A stretch of DNA of 64,000 nucleotides, from NCBI RefSeq assembly GCF_004664715.2, contig NC_051071.1:3118501-3182500 (forward strand), in the 5' to 3' direction. This document shows positions 54,075 to 64,000 of the stretch, in pieces. The stretch is from Peromyscus leucopus (taxonomy: Eukaryota > Chordata > Mammalia > Rodentia > Cricetidae). The notes beneath the pieces are model-generated. The model was not told the origin of the DNA. It searched no databases and saw nothing but the letters and a program-made list of their open reading frames with translations. Position numbers and translations under genes: made by a program. Numbering within the stretch: the stretch's first letter is position 1; the number at the start of each line of letters is the position of its first letter.

Positions 54075-54784
54075 TGCTCTTCTTCCTGTATCTTATTTGA
54101 TTATGTGATGTGTACTGCACGGTTAACAAATCTGCTTGCTTTTCTCTGGTTAATCTTATTTTGTTATGGAAGACTCCAAACTTTAAAGTTTGAGGGGAAA
54201 CAGTCTTTTTTTCCTCTCTGCATCAAACCTTCCCCTTCTGCCACTTATTTATCGACATCATGGCACCTTCAAAGTCCTTGCTGCCCTGTAAGGTTGGGAC
54301 CTGGGAAGCCCTGAGCCAGATGCCCCCGGGAGCTCCCAAAGGCTGCTGAATGCCAGGGAAGCCTGCTGGAGGAGATGTGAAGGGAGACCTCCCAGGACTT
54401 GCACAGTATGGAAAAGGTAGTCTGCCAAGAGCTCATAGAAGGATGGAGAATGGATGTAGGCTGTGGCCAGGGACATTTCAGAGCCAGGAGCAAACATGAG
54501 CCCCGGCAGCTATGGAGGACCATTCCTTCCGCCTCACAGCAAAGCCTCCCCACCCCACCTGTACATGATGGGGCAGGATGAAGAAATGGAAGTGGTAGAG
54601 AGAGCCCAGCTAGATACCCCCTGCAGGCTGGGAGGTGAACTCAGGTGTAAAGACAAAACCTGAACAGGCAGTTGGACCAGACTTTCACACCTGCATGCCA
54701 GTGACCAGATGTGATCTCAGCACAAGCCTACAGGGCCTGCCAGGGTCTTACTTAGGCTCCATTGAAAGGAGCAGAGGTGGGGTT
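54075..54784. other. Intergenic, nothing recognised
   Basis: About 700 bp with no clear repeat. The fairly long open frames running from here into the next minisatellite lack any family signature. Confidence 0.5.
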
Positions 54785-55070
54785 AGGGAGGAGGCTCAGT
54801 GGATAACGTTGCCTGCTATGAAAGTAAGACTACTGAGTTCAAATTTCCAGCAACCACGTGAAGGCCAGACATGGTCACATGCACCTGGAACCCCAGCATT
54901 GAAGGGTAGGGACAGGCAGATCCTGGGAGTTAGCTGGCAGGCCAGCCTGTCTAGTCAAAACCAGAAGCTTCTAGTTCAGTGCTGCCTCAAAAATGAGATG
55001 GTGAGCGATAAGGGAAGGTGCCTGGTGTCCTCCTCCAGCCTCTGCATATGGGCACATGTACACACACCTT
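54785..55070 (+). mobile_element. B4-type SINE
   Basis: 'gggaggaggctcagtggata' head, 'tgagttcaaatttccagcaa', 'ggccagacatggtcacatgc' and 'ctggaaccccagcattgaa' show the B4 order (tRNA/ID-like part followed by B1-like part). Confidence 0.7.
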
Positions 55071-55130
55071 CTTTGTCTGAAACATCCAGGTCTGGTAGTT
55101 CTACATATTCACATCTGTCTATATGCCATA

Positions 55131-55355
55131 GAGGACATGCCATCAGCCCCAGATGGAGGACATGCCATCAGCCCCAGATGGAGGACATGCCATCAGCCCC
55201 AGATGGAGGACATGCCATCAGCCCCAGATGGAGGACATGCCATCAGCCCCAGATGGAGGACATGCCATCAGCCCCAGATGGAGGACATGCCATCAGCCAC
55301 AGATGGAGGACATGCCATCAGCTCCAGATGGGGGACATGCCATCATCCCCAGGAC
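55131..55355 (+). repeat. 25-bp minisatellite, 9 copies
   Basis: The unit begins gaggacatgccatcagcccc and ends agatg. Copies 1-6 are identical, copies 7-9 carry single or several changes (gccaca, gctcca, catccccaggac). Because 25 is one more than a multiple of 3, all three plus-strand frames stay open and give the same 25-residue cycle. This explains a frame of up to 242 codons here without any gene. Confidence 0.97.
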
Positions 55356-55845
55356 AGGCATAGAGCTACAGGAAGTGGGTATCCAGCAGACTACAGGCTG
55401 TGCCTGCTGTCAGATGACTTATGGTCCAGCAGTGAGATAGGAGAGGAGGCCAGTGAGCCCAGGTCCCCGATGAAGGGACATGCCTGAGGAGGATTAAAAG
55501 GCCTGAAAGTACAGCTGGTGTTTTTGGACAGACCCTGGGTAAACTTGTGAGTGACCAGGGCACCTTAGTCCTCCCTGTACCACTCTCTGGGGTTAGAGTG
55601 TGACTGCATCCACCTGTGGGAGAGGACAGACTACCCGTCCCCAACCACTCTCTGAGGAAGGTGGCAAAGAGAACCAGAGGAAGCTACTGGCCACATGCAC
55701 AACTAGTGTGTATCTTCTCAGGACTGCTGTTCTGAATGTACTAGGGTTAGGGACTGTCATGTCAGACGAGTAAGGAAACAAGGAATATTCACACTGGCAC
55801 CATATCCCAGGGAGGCAAAGGTCAAAGGCCAAAGGTCTGCCAGGT

Positions 55846-56099
55846 GGAGGTAGATCATTTGGGAAAGTGTTTGCCTTGCAAGCATAAGGACCTGAGCTTA
55901 ATCCCAAGAACTCACACTAAGAAGGAGGAGGAGGAGGAGGAGGAGGAGGAGGAGGAGGAGGAGGAGGAGGAGGAGCCGAGCATGGTGGTATCAATGTGTC
56001 ATCCAGCACTGGGGAGACAGAGAGAGATGGGTCCCAAGGCTCCCTGACCAGCCAGCCTGGCCTGCTTAGCAAGTTCCAGGCCAGTGAGAATCCCTGTCT
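55846..56099 (+). mobile_element. B4-type SINE with internal (GGA)n expansion
   Basis: 'ggtagatcatttgggaaagt' head and 'gacctgagcttaatcccaa' are followed by a GGA tract (55924-55975), then 'ccgagcatggtggtatcaat' and 'ccagcctggcctgcttagca'. The microsatellite sits at the junction between the tRNA-like and B1-like parts. Confidence 0.75.
55924..55975. repeat. (GGA)17 microsatellite
   Basis: Pure GGA/GAG for about 52 bp. Polyglutamate and polyglycine frames here are artefacts of the repeat. Confidence 0.97.
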
Positions 56100-56620
56100 A
56101 TCTTAGTTTTCTATTGTTGTGACAAAACGCCATGACCAAGGCAACTTACAGAAGAAAGAGTTTTTTTTTTTTCCAAAGATTTATTTATTTATTATGTATA
56201 CAGAAGAGGGCACCAGATCTCATTACAGATGGTTGTGAGCCACCATGTGGTTGCTGGGACTTAAACTCAGGACCTCTGGAGGAGCAGTCAGTGCTCTTAA
56301 CCTCTGAGCCATTTCTCCAGCCCAGAAGAAAGAGTTTATTTGGGGTTTATGGTTCCAGAGGGTTAGAGCCCATGACCATCATGGTGAGGAACATGGCCAC
56401 AGGCAGGCCCGCATGGTGCTGGAGCAGCAGCTGAGAGTTCATAAATGGGAAGCAGAGAGCTCATTATAAATGGCATTGGCTTTTGATGCCTCAAAGCTCA
56501 CCTCCAGTGACACACCTCCTCTAACAAGGCCACACCTAATACTTCCCAAAGAGTTCCATCAACTGGGGACCAAGCATTCAAACATATGAGCCCATCGGAA
56601 GGCCATTCTCATTTAAACCA
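56100..56620 (-). mobile_element. Rodent repeat interrupted by a B2
   Basis: The left part reads tcttagttttctattgttgt and gccatgaccaaggcaactta. After the B2 it resumes agtttatttggggtttatgg and gaacatggccacaggcaggc, ending near 56620. It is related to the family at 61752-62163 at its left end. Confidence 0.7.
56161..56323 (-). mobile_element. B2 SINE, antisense, with target duplication
   Basis: Plus strand: T12, then ttatttattatgtatacaga, agagggcaccagatctcatt, gggacttaaactcaggacct and atttctccagccc. The 11-mer agaagaaagag is repeated exactly at 56150-56160 and 56324-56334. It carries a CTCF-like core at 56200-56212. Confidence 0.93.
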
Positions 56621-56799
56621 CCACACTGCCAAAAGATGGTGGCCAGCATCTGAAGAGTGATAACTGAGGTTGTCCTCTAACCTCCACGTGCACACATATA
56701 CATGTACATCAGCACCTGCAAACAGACACACATGCACACACATATGAACGCATGTATGCACACACCATATGTTAAGAAATAGGTCTGCAAATGAGCCAA

Positions 56800-57190
56800 G
56801 CTCAAAGAAACTCATGAACTTTAGACTGACAGCTGTGGAACCTGCATGGGACCAGACTAGACTCTCTGCATATGGGAGACAGTTGTGTAGCTGGGCCTGT
56901 TTGAGGGGCCCCTGGCAGTGGGATCAGGATCTATCCCTGGTGCAGGAGCTGGCTTTCTGGATCCCATTACCTGTGGTGGAACACCTTGCTCACCCTTGAG
57001 GCAGTGAGGAGGGGCTTGGTCCTGCCTCAACTGAATGTACCAGGCTTAGCTGTCCCCCTCCCCATGGGAGAACTTACCCTGTTAGAAGAAGGGATGAGAA
57101 GTGGATGGGGAGGGGGGAGCGGGAGGAGGGGGAACTGTGGTTTGTAAGTAAAATGAATAAAAAAACAATAAAAAATAAAAGTTATCAAAA
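56800..57190 (+). mobile_element. Rodent L1 3' end
   Basis: 'ctgcatgggaccagactaga', 'ctctgcatatgggagacagt', 'cagtgggatcaggatctatc', then 'ggagcgggaggagggggaac' and an A-rich end (aataaaaaaacaataaaa). The G-rich stretch before the A-rich end is typical of rodent L1 3' UTRs. Confidence 0.8.
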
Positions 57191-58273
57191 CTGTACTGAA
57201 TGGGAAAAAAAAGGAAAGAAAAGAAATGTCTGCTTGTTGCCTGAACAAAACTACAAATTGGTGTGAGAACCAAAGTTGGGAGGTCCACCATATAAACTGG
57301 TATTCTAGAGCATTCCCTCAAGGTGGCTGTTGAGGTGATTTAGTGTGGGGATGTCCAGACCCTTCTTCTCTGGTGCAGTCAATTAGGCTGGAAAAAGCTA
57401 CCAAATAGACTGTGTGGGGTTCAGAAGGGCCCTGAGCTCCTCCACAGCTCAGTGAGGTGATACTGCCACTGAAGCCACAGATCAGCCTGGAGTATCAGTC
57501 ACATGAGCCCAATGGGCCTTCCCAGAGGAAGCCATCAGGGCTGAGAGGTCGTGTTTTCATTACAAGATGGAAGAAAAAACACTTGGGGGAGGGCAGAGGG
57601 AGGGGACGGCACCTTCCTCTTATCCAAGTGGGAAGGTCAAGCCATAGCAGAGTGGCTTCTTCCTGGTCTGCAGCCAGCGCTGAGGACAGTCCCCATAACA
57701 CATGCCTAAGAAACAGGGCTGCCTAGCCTGTGGCTTGACTGGAGCCCACAGCCCATGCATTCCCCTGGCAGTGATTTCTCTACCATGAAATCAGACACCA
57801 GCTTCCGGGAGAGTGTTGTGAGAGCCAAAAACCACAGGGCTAGAGGGGCATATCCTCTCTAGCCTACTGGTTTTCAAAGTGATGATTTTATAGGGGAAAG
57901 TGAGTGGAGAAAGTTTAAAACTAAGAAAAATTCCAGGTGACATCGTTTTTCAAACGCCGCCTGGGTCCCTAGCACTGTGCTAAACATATGGATCTGTCAG
58001 TTCTGTGGACCTGGCTGCCTTAGCCTGCCTGGAATGGTGAGCCTAGTAACAGATGCCCTTGTTGCTTTGGCCGCCAGGAATCTTCCTGCTGAAGACAGAG
58101 CTCCCGTGAGTGAGTGGCAGGACCATCTGTGTATTACTTTGCTGGGGATGCCATAGCAACATTCCACAAACCAAGGAGACAGAACAATAATTGGTTGTCC
58201 CATAGTGCTGGAGGGTTAGATCAGGGTGTCAGCAGGGCTGGGGGGTTCCCTTCAGGGGCCTAAGGAAAGATCT

Positions 58274-58275
<2 letters not shown>
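57191..58275. other. Intergenic, unique plus an ancient remnant
   Basis: An ancient mammalian repeat remnant is likely at 58125-58250 ('gtattactttgctggggatg', 'ccatagcaacattccacaaa'). The rest shows nothing I recognise. Confidence 0.5.

Positions 58276-58341
<66 letters not shown>
58276..58341. repeat. (CT)33 microsatellite
   Basis: Uninterrupted CT for about 66 bp. Confidence 0.98.
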
Positions 58342-58345
<4 letters not shown>

Positions 58346-58499
58346 GTATACTTATTTCCATGTGGGAACTGCGCCTCCTACCTCACCCCACTGAGTACCT
58401 CTGTTTTCTCTTTGTCTCAGCCTTGTATATATTGGACAAATATGTCGATACGTTTGAAAGCCCAGTCTTCTTAGGGTGAGACAATCTTCATAAATAACC

Positions 58500-58800
58500 A
58501 AACAGGGGCCGAGGAGATGCCTCAGTTGGTCAAGTTCTGACTGCACAAGGATGAGGACCTGAGTTCAAATCCCCAGCTCTTAAGACAAAAGCTAGCCGTG
58601 TGCAAATGTAATCCTTGTGCTGAAGAGGTTGACACAGACGGATCATGGGAGCTTTCTGGCCAGCTCATCTGACTGAGTTGATGAGCTCTAGGTTCAGAGA
58701 GAGACCCTGTCTCAAAGAATGAGGTGAAGAGCAATTGAAGGCCCCTGAGGCTGACCTCTGCCCTGCTCCACCTCATGGACTTGTACAATCAATTACATAT
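58500..58800 (+). mobile_element. B4-type SINE
   Basis: 'gccgaggagatgcctcagtt' head, 'ggacctgagttcaaatcccc', 'gtgcaaatgtaatccttgtg' and 'gagagagaccctgtctcaaa' follow the order of a composite B4 element. It runs into the CA tract. Confidence 0.65.
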
Positions 58801-58811
58801 GTAAACATGTG

Positions 58812-58813
<2 letters not shown>

Positions 58814-58856
<43 letters not shown>
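58814..58856. repeat. (CA)21 microsatellite
   Basis: Uninterrupted AC/CA for about 43 bp, following an atgtgtat alternating stretch. Confidence 0.98.
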
Positions 58857-58859
<3 letters not shown>

Positions 58860-59480
58860 TGTGAGTTCAACACTGGAGCCCAAGTGACAGACATGATTCA
58901 TCAGACATTTCTAGCATTCACTTCTTCCACAACTCAGTGGTTTTCACTGGAGCCATTAAGGGTCTTGGGGGGGGGGGAGGTTTCATGGAGGCCCTGAGTA
59001 TGCAAGGCTGGAGCCAGGTAGAGCAAGAGGGGACCATGCACCCTGGGCTCAGGACTGCTGGTTCCTGTCAACAAGGGCATGTCATGTCTGGCTCAGTGGT
59101 CGATCAGATTTCCATGCAAGGCATCACAATTGAGGCTGTGGGATCCCTGCAAGAAAGAAACCAAAGCAGCTCATCAGTCCCCACCTCTCTCCAGTGCTGG
59201 TCACGTCCACAGCAGGGGGTCTTGGTAAGACTGCCTGCTGCACTGAGAGTCCCAGGGACAAGGTAAGATGACCCCTTTCTTCTGCTATTGACCTTTTAAT
59301 ATGGGAGTTTGAAATTATTGGTAGATCCATGCACGTGGTCCCTGGGGCACACTACTTATACATGCTAAGCACTGTGTTCAAGTCACCTCACAAGATCTGA
59401 GACCTCTCTGTCTGGCTAGGATACACCAGGTCTCTCCATACCATAGACTCTGACCCCTCCTGCTTCTGGATCCATCTTGG
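58860..59480. other. Intergenic, nothing definite
   Basis: Contains a G10 run at 58968-58977. No repeat family or exon was recognised. Confidence 0.5.
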
Positions 59481-60168
59481 GGACCAACTTGTGTCCCTCA
59501 CAAATTTATTGTATGTTGATGTCTTCATCCCAAGAACCTCAGACTGCAGCTGTATGTGTGATCTAGGTCTGGAAGCAGAAAGATACATGCCTTTAATCTG
59601 GATCTTGATGGGGGATGACACACCTTTAATCTGGGCACTTTTGCCAATAACCTCTCACAGGCTTCATGGTACCAAGCCTCAACTTCTCTTCATGACCCCT
59701 TCAGTCCTGGGCCTTCAGCTGCCTCTGAGACTGCACCTTCAACAATGGCCTCTCCTGGCCTCTCATAGTACTAAGCCTTAGCTCTTCTCCATGACCCCTT
59801 CATGCCTCAAAACCAGTACTACCTGGGTGATTCTTACACTACCAAGTTAGCCTGCCAGTGTAAGGTGCAACCCCTGGTGGCCTCTGGAACACAGCTTGTG
59901 TGCTGACTCTTAGGAAACTCTTTCCAGAAGAATCGATTTCAGTGGTGCTGGCCTCTTCTCAATCACCGCTATCCCAGCAAAGCAAAGGTTTGGCTTTAGT
60001 AGTTCGGATATCTTGTTAATCACAGCTGATTCTTCAGCTCACCAGAACCGCAGAATCTTAAAATACCAAACAACCCTGATAGAGTCTTTAAACTTCCCTC
60101 TGAAACTTTACAAACCAGGCCTCCATCCTCTGCACTGCTCTCAACATCCTCCCCCTCCCCCCGACATT
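59480..60168 (-). mobile_element. Left part of a long rodent repeat (continues at 61592)
   Basis: 'catggtaccaagcctcaact', 'ccttcatgcctcaaaaccag', 'cttgttaatcacagctgatt' and 'gtctttaaacttccctctga' end at 'gcactgctctcaacatcc'. The continuation (cattcttatcttccaagctc, gagctctcaacactcagtgg) is found only at 61592, after two nested insertions. Confidence 0.65.
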
Positions 60169-61402
60169 TTAACTTTTTATTAATTCTTTGTGGATTTTCA
60201 CATCATGCATCTCAATCCCATTCATCTCCCTGTCTTTTCACATCTGCCCTCTGCCCTTGCAATCCCACTCCAAGATAAAACACAATAAAATTTAAAAGGA
60301 AAGAAAAGTAAAAAAAAGAAAGAAAAAAGAAAAATCTCATTGTGGAAACTGTAATGTGAAAGACAGAGCCCCACAGTTTACCCTTTAGTCCACACATCTT
60401 TACTGCAAATGTTCACTGCGGAGTCATTGGTCCGGTTGGAGGCCTCTGGTTTCTGCTACACAATGGATACTGGGCCCCGCCCTGGGATGCCTCTTGAATT
60501 GCCCTGTGTCATGGAGATCCAGCAGCTTTGGATCCACAGGACTGGTGGTCCCTTTAATGCTCCAGAAGATCACAGATGGGGTGGATGTTGGGATGGGCCA
60601 ACTCATAGCCCTGGTTCTGAGCCTAGGTGGTTGCAGGATTGGTCAGCTAGCCAGCTCTCCCCCATCCTCACCACCAGGGAAAGTTCTCCAGCCCCACCCC
60701 AGCTAGCTCACTCACCCTGTGTAGTAAGCAGCAAGGGGCTAGGCCAGTTCTGCTCTGAGGACTCAGGGCCTGCTCACCCACACCTACATCACCAGGGCCA
60801 GCTCTACAGTCTTACCCAGGTGAGGTACAGGGGCCACTCTTCCCAATGCTGCAGCTGATGAGGGTCAGAGACAGCTCTCCCACCTGCCACAGACTGCAAG
60901 GGGTTAGGGGAGGGCATCTCTCCCTCGTCCACACCACTGTATGGAGGATGAGGGGCAGGGCCAGCTCTCTGATGTTCATATTCTCCAGCCAGCCCACCCA
61001 TGCCTCCATCAATGGGTTCAGCACTGTCGTGCTGCCCAGGCGAGGTGCAGGACCTGCTCTCTCGAGTGCTGCAGCTGGTGAGGGGCAGGGCCGGTTCTCC
61101 CTAGTGTTGCAGCCAGTGAAGGGCAGGGTCAGCTCTATGCAGCCCTATCCTCTTGGCTAAACCATGGCTGCAGCAGGGCCATGGGCCGAGACACGACCCT
61201 TGGCAGCAGCTCAGGCCCAGACAGCACCATAACCCTAAGTGGGAAGTAGGCCGCCCTCCTCAGCCTGATCCACACTGCCTTCATCTCTTCAGATCTGCCT
61301 CTCTTCATGGGACATGAACTTTTCTGTCTCTCTCACTCTTCTGTACCCCATTATGTATTAGCTCACCATAAAAGAGCCCTGGGAGGGCGTGTGGGTCTTC
61401 TT
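60169..61402 (-). mobile_element. Rodent L1 fragment, antisense, inserted in the long repeat
   Basis: Starts tttttattaattctttgtgg and cacatcatgcatctcaatcc, then 'gtccacacatctttactgca', 'catggagatccagcagcttt' and repeated 'gaggggcagggccagctctc'-type units, a pattern I know from antisense rodent L1. No open L1 frame remains. Confidence 0.65.
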
Positions 61403-61410
61403 CTCCTGCT

Positions 61411-61414
<4 letters not shown>

Positions 61415-61443
<29 letters not shown>

Positions 61444-61579
61444 AGACAGGGTTTCTCTATGTAGCTTTGTGCCTTTCCTGGAACTCACTTTAGCCCAGGC
61501 TGGCCTCGAACTCACAGAGATCTGCCTGCCTCTGCCTCCAGAGTGCTGGGATTAAAGGCGTGCGCTGCCACCGCCCGGC
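61415..61579 (-). mobile_element. B1 SINE, antisense, with 12-bp target duplication
   Basis: T-run, then gagacagggtttctctatgt, agctttgtgcctttcctgga, gctgggattaaaggcgtgcg and ccgcccggc. The 12-mer ctcctgctcatt flanks it at 61403-61414 and 61580-61591 without mismatch. Confidence 0.97.
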
Positions 61580-61591
61580 CTCCTGCTCATT

Positions 61592-62163
61592 CCTCAACAT
61601 TCTTATCTTCCAAGCTCCCACAGAACATCCCGCTGAGCTCTCAACACTCAGTGGCTTTTCTAGCCTGAAGTTCCAAAGTCCTTCCACAATCCTCCCAAAA
61701 GCATGGTCAGGTCTGTCACAGCAGTGCCCCACAATCCTGGTACCAATTTGTCTTAGTTAGGGTTCCTATTACTGTGATGAAACACCATGACCAAAAAGCA
61801 AATTGGGGGTAGGAAATTATTTGGCTTACACTTCCATATTGCTGTTCATCATCAAAGGAAGTCAGGACAAGAACTCAAGCAGGGCAGGAACCCAGAGGCA
61901 GGAGCTGATGCAGAGGCCATGGAAGGGTGCTGCTTACTGGCTTGCTTCCCCTGGCTTGTTCAGCCTGTTTTCTTATAGAACCCATGGCCACCAGCTCAGG
62001 GATGGCACCACCCACCATGGGCTAGGCCCTCCCCCATTGATCACTAATTAAGAAAATGCCTTACAACCAGATCTTATGGAGGCATTTTCTCAATTGAGGT
62101 TCCCTCCATTCAGATAACTCTAGTTCGTGTGTCAAGTTGACATGAGACTGACTAGCCAGCACA
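61592..62163 (-). mobile_element. Long rodent repeat, right part, including the ~400-bp unit in antisense
   Basis: 61592-61750 continues the repeat broken at 60168. 61752-62163 (cttagttagggttcctatta, caggagctgatgcagaggcc, ggcattttctcaattgaggt, gtgtcaagttgacatgag) is the reverse complement of the family at 35226-35622. That the two parts are joined suggests the 400-bp unit is the end of a larger element. Confidence 0.7.
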
Positions 62164-63119
62164 ATGTGGATACCGAGCCCGTGAAGAGATAATTAAAGTA
62201 AAACAAGGTCACACAGGAGGGTCCTGGTCAATCTGATCAGCATCCTTCTGAGAAGAGATGAGGATACAGACACACAGGGGAAGAGCTCGTGGGACTCGGG
62301 AAGAAGATGCCTTTACCAAGGAGCGAAGGCCCAGGAGGGACCAACCTTGTCTCTCCTTCATCCGGGCCATCAGCCTTCAGTGCTGTGTGATAATAAACAC
62401 CTGCTGCTCATGTACCCAGCCTGAGGGCCTTGTTAAGTCAGCCAAGTAGACACTCTGTGTTGGAGAAGCCGCTGAAGTCAGGCATAAATTAAATGGAAAG
62501 CAAGAGGGAAAAAAAATCTCAAAATATGGACAAAACTTCACGTCCAGAAGTCAGCTAAGAATTCTTTTCCTGACAGATGAAACCATGTTTTTCATATATG
62601 TACCAAAAGGAATGTGTGGTGAAGGTTTTCGCCCTGCTCATGTACCCGGGAGCACAGGAGGAGAATTCAGAGCCTGTGACTGGAATGCCCAAGGAAGCAG
62701 AGAGGTGTAGGCAGGCCCAGCTCTTGACCACCGACAGCCTTGCTGAGACCTCTGCTGGACAGCTCCATCGGCAGGGTCTATGGCAACAGGTTTGGTGTAT
62801 TGTAGGTTACTATGGCCACTGCGGCCACTATAGCAATGACTCAAAGACACTGACGGACAGGTGTCAGCCTGAGAAGAGCACATACTATATGTAGACATGT
62901 GGCAAGGGGTGTCTCCCCAGAAGACCCATGTGGAGGAGAGGGGTGTGTACAAGGACAGCACCCTGAGTGAGCTGAGGGGAGAGCCATCTGCCACCAACTC
63001 CCTTCTGGTTTCCAGTCTTCGGTCACTGACAGGAGGAGTTCCCTCTCCTGGGAAACTCCTGGTCTCCTATTGGCTGATCTCCACCATGCATCTAAGCCTC
63101 CTTTAAATCAACTCTATTC
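62164..63119. other. Intergenic; MaLR-like remnant then unique sequence
   Basis: 62164-62450 resembles an old MLT1-type LTR ('gatgaggatacagacacaca', 'tgtgtgataataaacacctg'). 62450-63119 shows nothing I recognise. Confidence 0.5.
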
Positions 63120-63122
63120 ATC

Positions 63123-63344
63123 TGTAGATTCTTCTCCCTCCACCTCTCTCCCTCCTCCTCCCTCCCTCCTCCCCTCCCCCTTCCTTCCTTCCTTCCTTCC
63201 TACCTTTTTCCTTCCTTCCTCCTCTTTCTTTCCTTCCTTCCTTCCTCCCTCCCTTCCTTCCTTTCCTTCCTTCCTCCCTCCCTCCCTCCTTCTTTCTTTC
63301 TTTCTTTCTCTCTTTCTTTCTTTCTTCCTTCCTTCCTTCCTTCC

Positions 63345-63408
<64 letters not shown>

Positions 63409-63418
63409 CTTCTTTCTT
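63123..63418. repeat. ~300-bp polypyrimidine/polypurine tract
   Basis: Plus strand almost purely C and T: CTTCC, CCTT, CTTT and a CT run at about 63350-63388. Purine interruptions are very few. The repeated serine/proline/leucine and arginine/glutamate/lysine frames are artefacts. Confidence 0.97.
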
Positions 63419-63477
63419 CACAAGGTCTCACTGTGTAGCCCAGGCTGGCCCATCTCAGCCTCTGTGCTGTTTTGTTT

Positions 63478-63892
63478 TTTCAACTCGATACAAGCTAGCA
63501 TCATCTGGGAAGAGCGAACGCCAACTGTGGAACTGCCTCCATCAGATTGGCCTGCAGGCGAGGCTTTAGGGGCCTTTTCTTGATTAATAATTGATGCAAG
63601 AAGGCCCAGCCCACTGGAGGTAGTGGAGGTAGTGTCACCCCTGGGCGGGGTGGTCTTGAGTGGTATAAGAAGGCAGGCTGAACAAGCCTCGTGGAGCAAA
63701 GGCAGTAAGCAGCGCTCCTCTATGGCTTCTGCATCAGCTCCTAACAGATGACCACCTCCAGAGTTCCCATCTTGACTTCCATCTGTGAGACTGCGGTTAG
63801 GACATGTAACCCAAACAGACCCTTAACTCTCCGGGATGCTTTTGCTCATGGTGTTTATCGTAGCAGTGGAAAGCAAACAGGCAGTGGAACAG
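63478..63892 (+). mobile_element. ~400-bp rodent repeat, plus orientation
   Basis: 'caactcgatacaagctagca', 'ctgcctccatcagattggcc', 'aaggcccagcccactggagg', 'gtataagaaggcaggctgaa', 'ttctgcatcagctcctaaca' and 'gtgtttatcgtagcagtgga' match the element at 35226-35622 throughout. Confidence 0.85.
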
Positions 63893-64000
63893 CCTGTAAG
63901 GCTAAGGTTGTGGGTGTAGTGCTTGCTAATATTCATACTTGGCTGTCACAAGCCAGACCCAGGATGGGCAGTTCCTGGCCTCTGAATTTTCCATGCATAC
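63893..64000. other. Window end, nothing recognised
   Basis: Short unique stretch; no element is identifiable in about 100 bp. Confidence 0.5.

Noticed and set aside
54635..55487. Frames of up to 242 codons
   Set aside because: Their length comes from the 25-bp minisatellite being stop-free in all plus-strand frames. The non-repeat part begins in unique sequence plus a B4 SINE.
63070..63438. Ser/Pro/Leu-rich and Arg/Glu/Lys-rich frames
   Set aside because: Direct translation of a polypyrimidine/polypurine tract.
25431..64000. Zbtb49 or another gene expected upstream of Nsg1
   Set aside because: No C2H2 zinc-finger frame or recognisable exon was found in either strand. The neighbour probably begins beyond the window.

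Overview
The window is nuclear DNA of a rodent, most likely a cricetid (hamster, deer mouse or vole group). B1 SINEs carry the cricetid-style tail 'ccaggaaaggcgcaaagctac', and B2, B3, B4, rodent L1 and rodent LTR sequences are scattered throughout. Genes are split by GT-AG introns. No bacterial, plasmid or phage signature is present. Two protein-coding genes can be read, and both are recognised from their exact exon translations.

Left end (1-2750, plus strand): the last two coding exons and 3' UTR of Stx18, the ER Qa-SNARE syntaxin 18. They carry the end of the SNARE helix and the C-terminal membrane anchor. About 370 bp further on, and convergent with it, lies the complete coding region of Nsg1 (NEEP21/D4S234E) on the minus strand. 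Its four coding exons are at 24472-24600, 21065-21181, 10877-10987 and 4648-4848. All introns between them are phase 0, and the exons join to a 185-residue protein, the family's normal length. A non-coding first exon ends at 25010 in a CpG island at about 24830-25430. The tail-to-tail Stx18/Nsg1 order agrees with the human 4p16 and mouse chromosome 5 loci as I know them. Both proteins work in membrane traffic: Stx18 in Golgi-to-ER fusion, Nsg1 in neuronal endosomal recycling. Nothing here shows that they act together.

Middle and right (25.5-64 kb): the upstream flank of Nsg1. I find no further protein-coding gene. It holds SINEs, three rodent L1 pieces, a solo LTR with target duplications, a recurring ~400-bp rodent repeat, ancient MIR/L2/MaLR remnants, three kinds of tandem array across the window, and several long microsatellites. 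Candidate regulatory sequence inside this noise includes a near-canonical REST/RE1 site about 14.4 kb upstream of Nsg1 exon 1, a perfect-consensus p53-type element about 3 kb upstream, an RFX X-box cluster in Nsg1 intron 3, and AT-rich homeobox-motif segments near 32.2 kb and 34.2 kb that look like conserved non-coding DNA.

I found no undescribed gene system. The most useful leads are the RE1, RFX and p53-type sites, the CAG and G-rich repeats at the end of the Nsg1 3' UTR, and a local duplication later hit by a B1 insertion. Repeat names are by eye and motif matches by reading; none was checked by computation.
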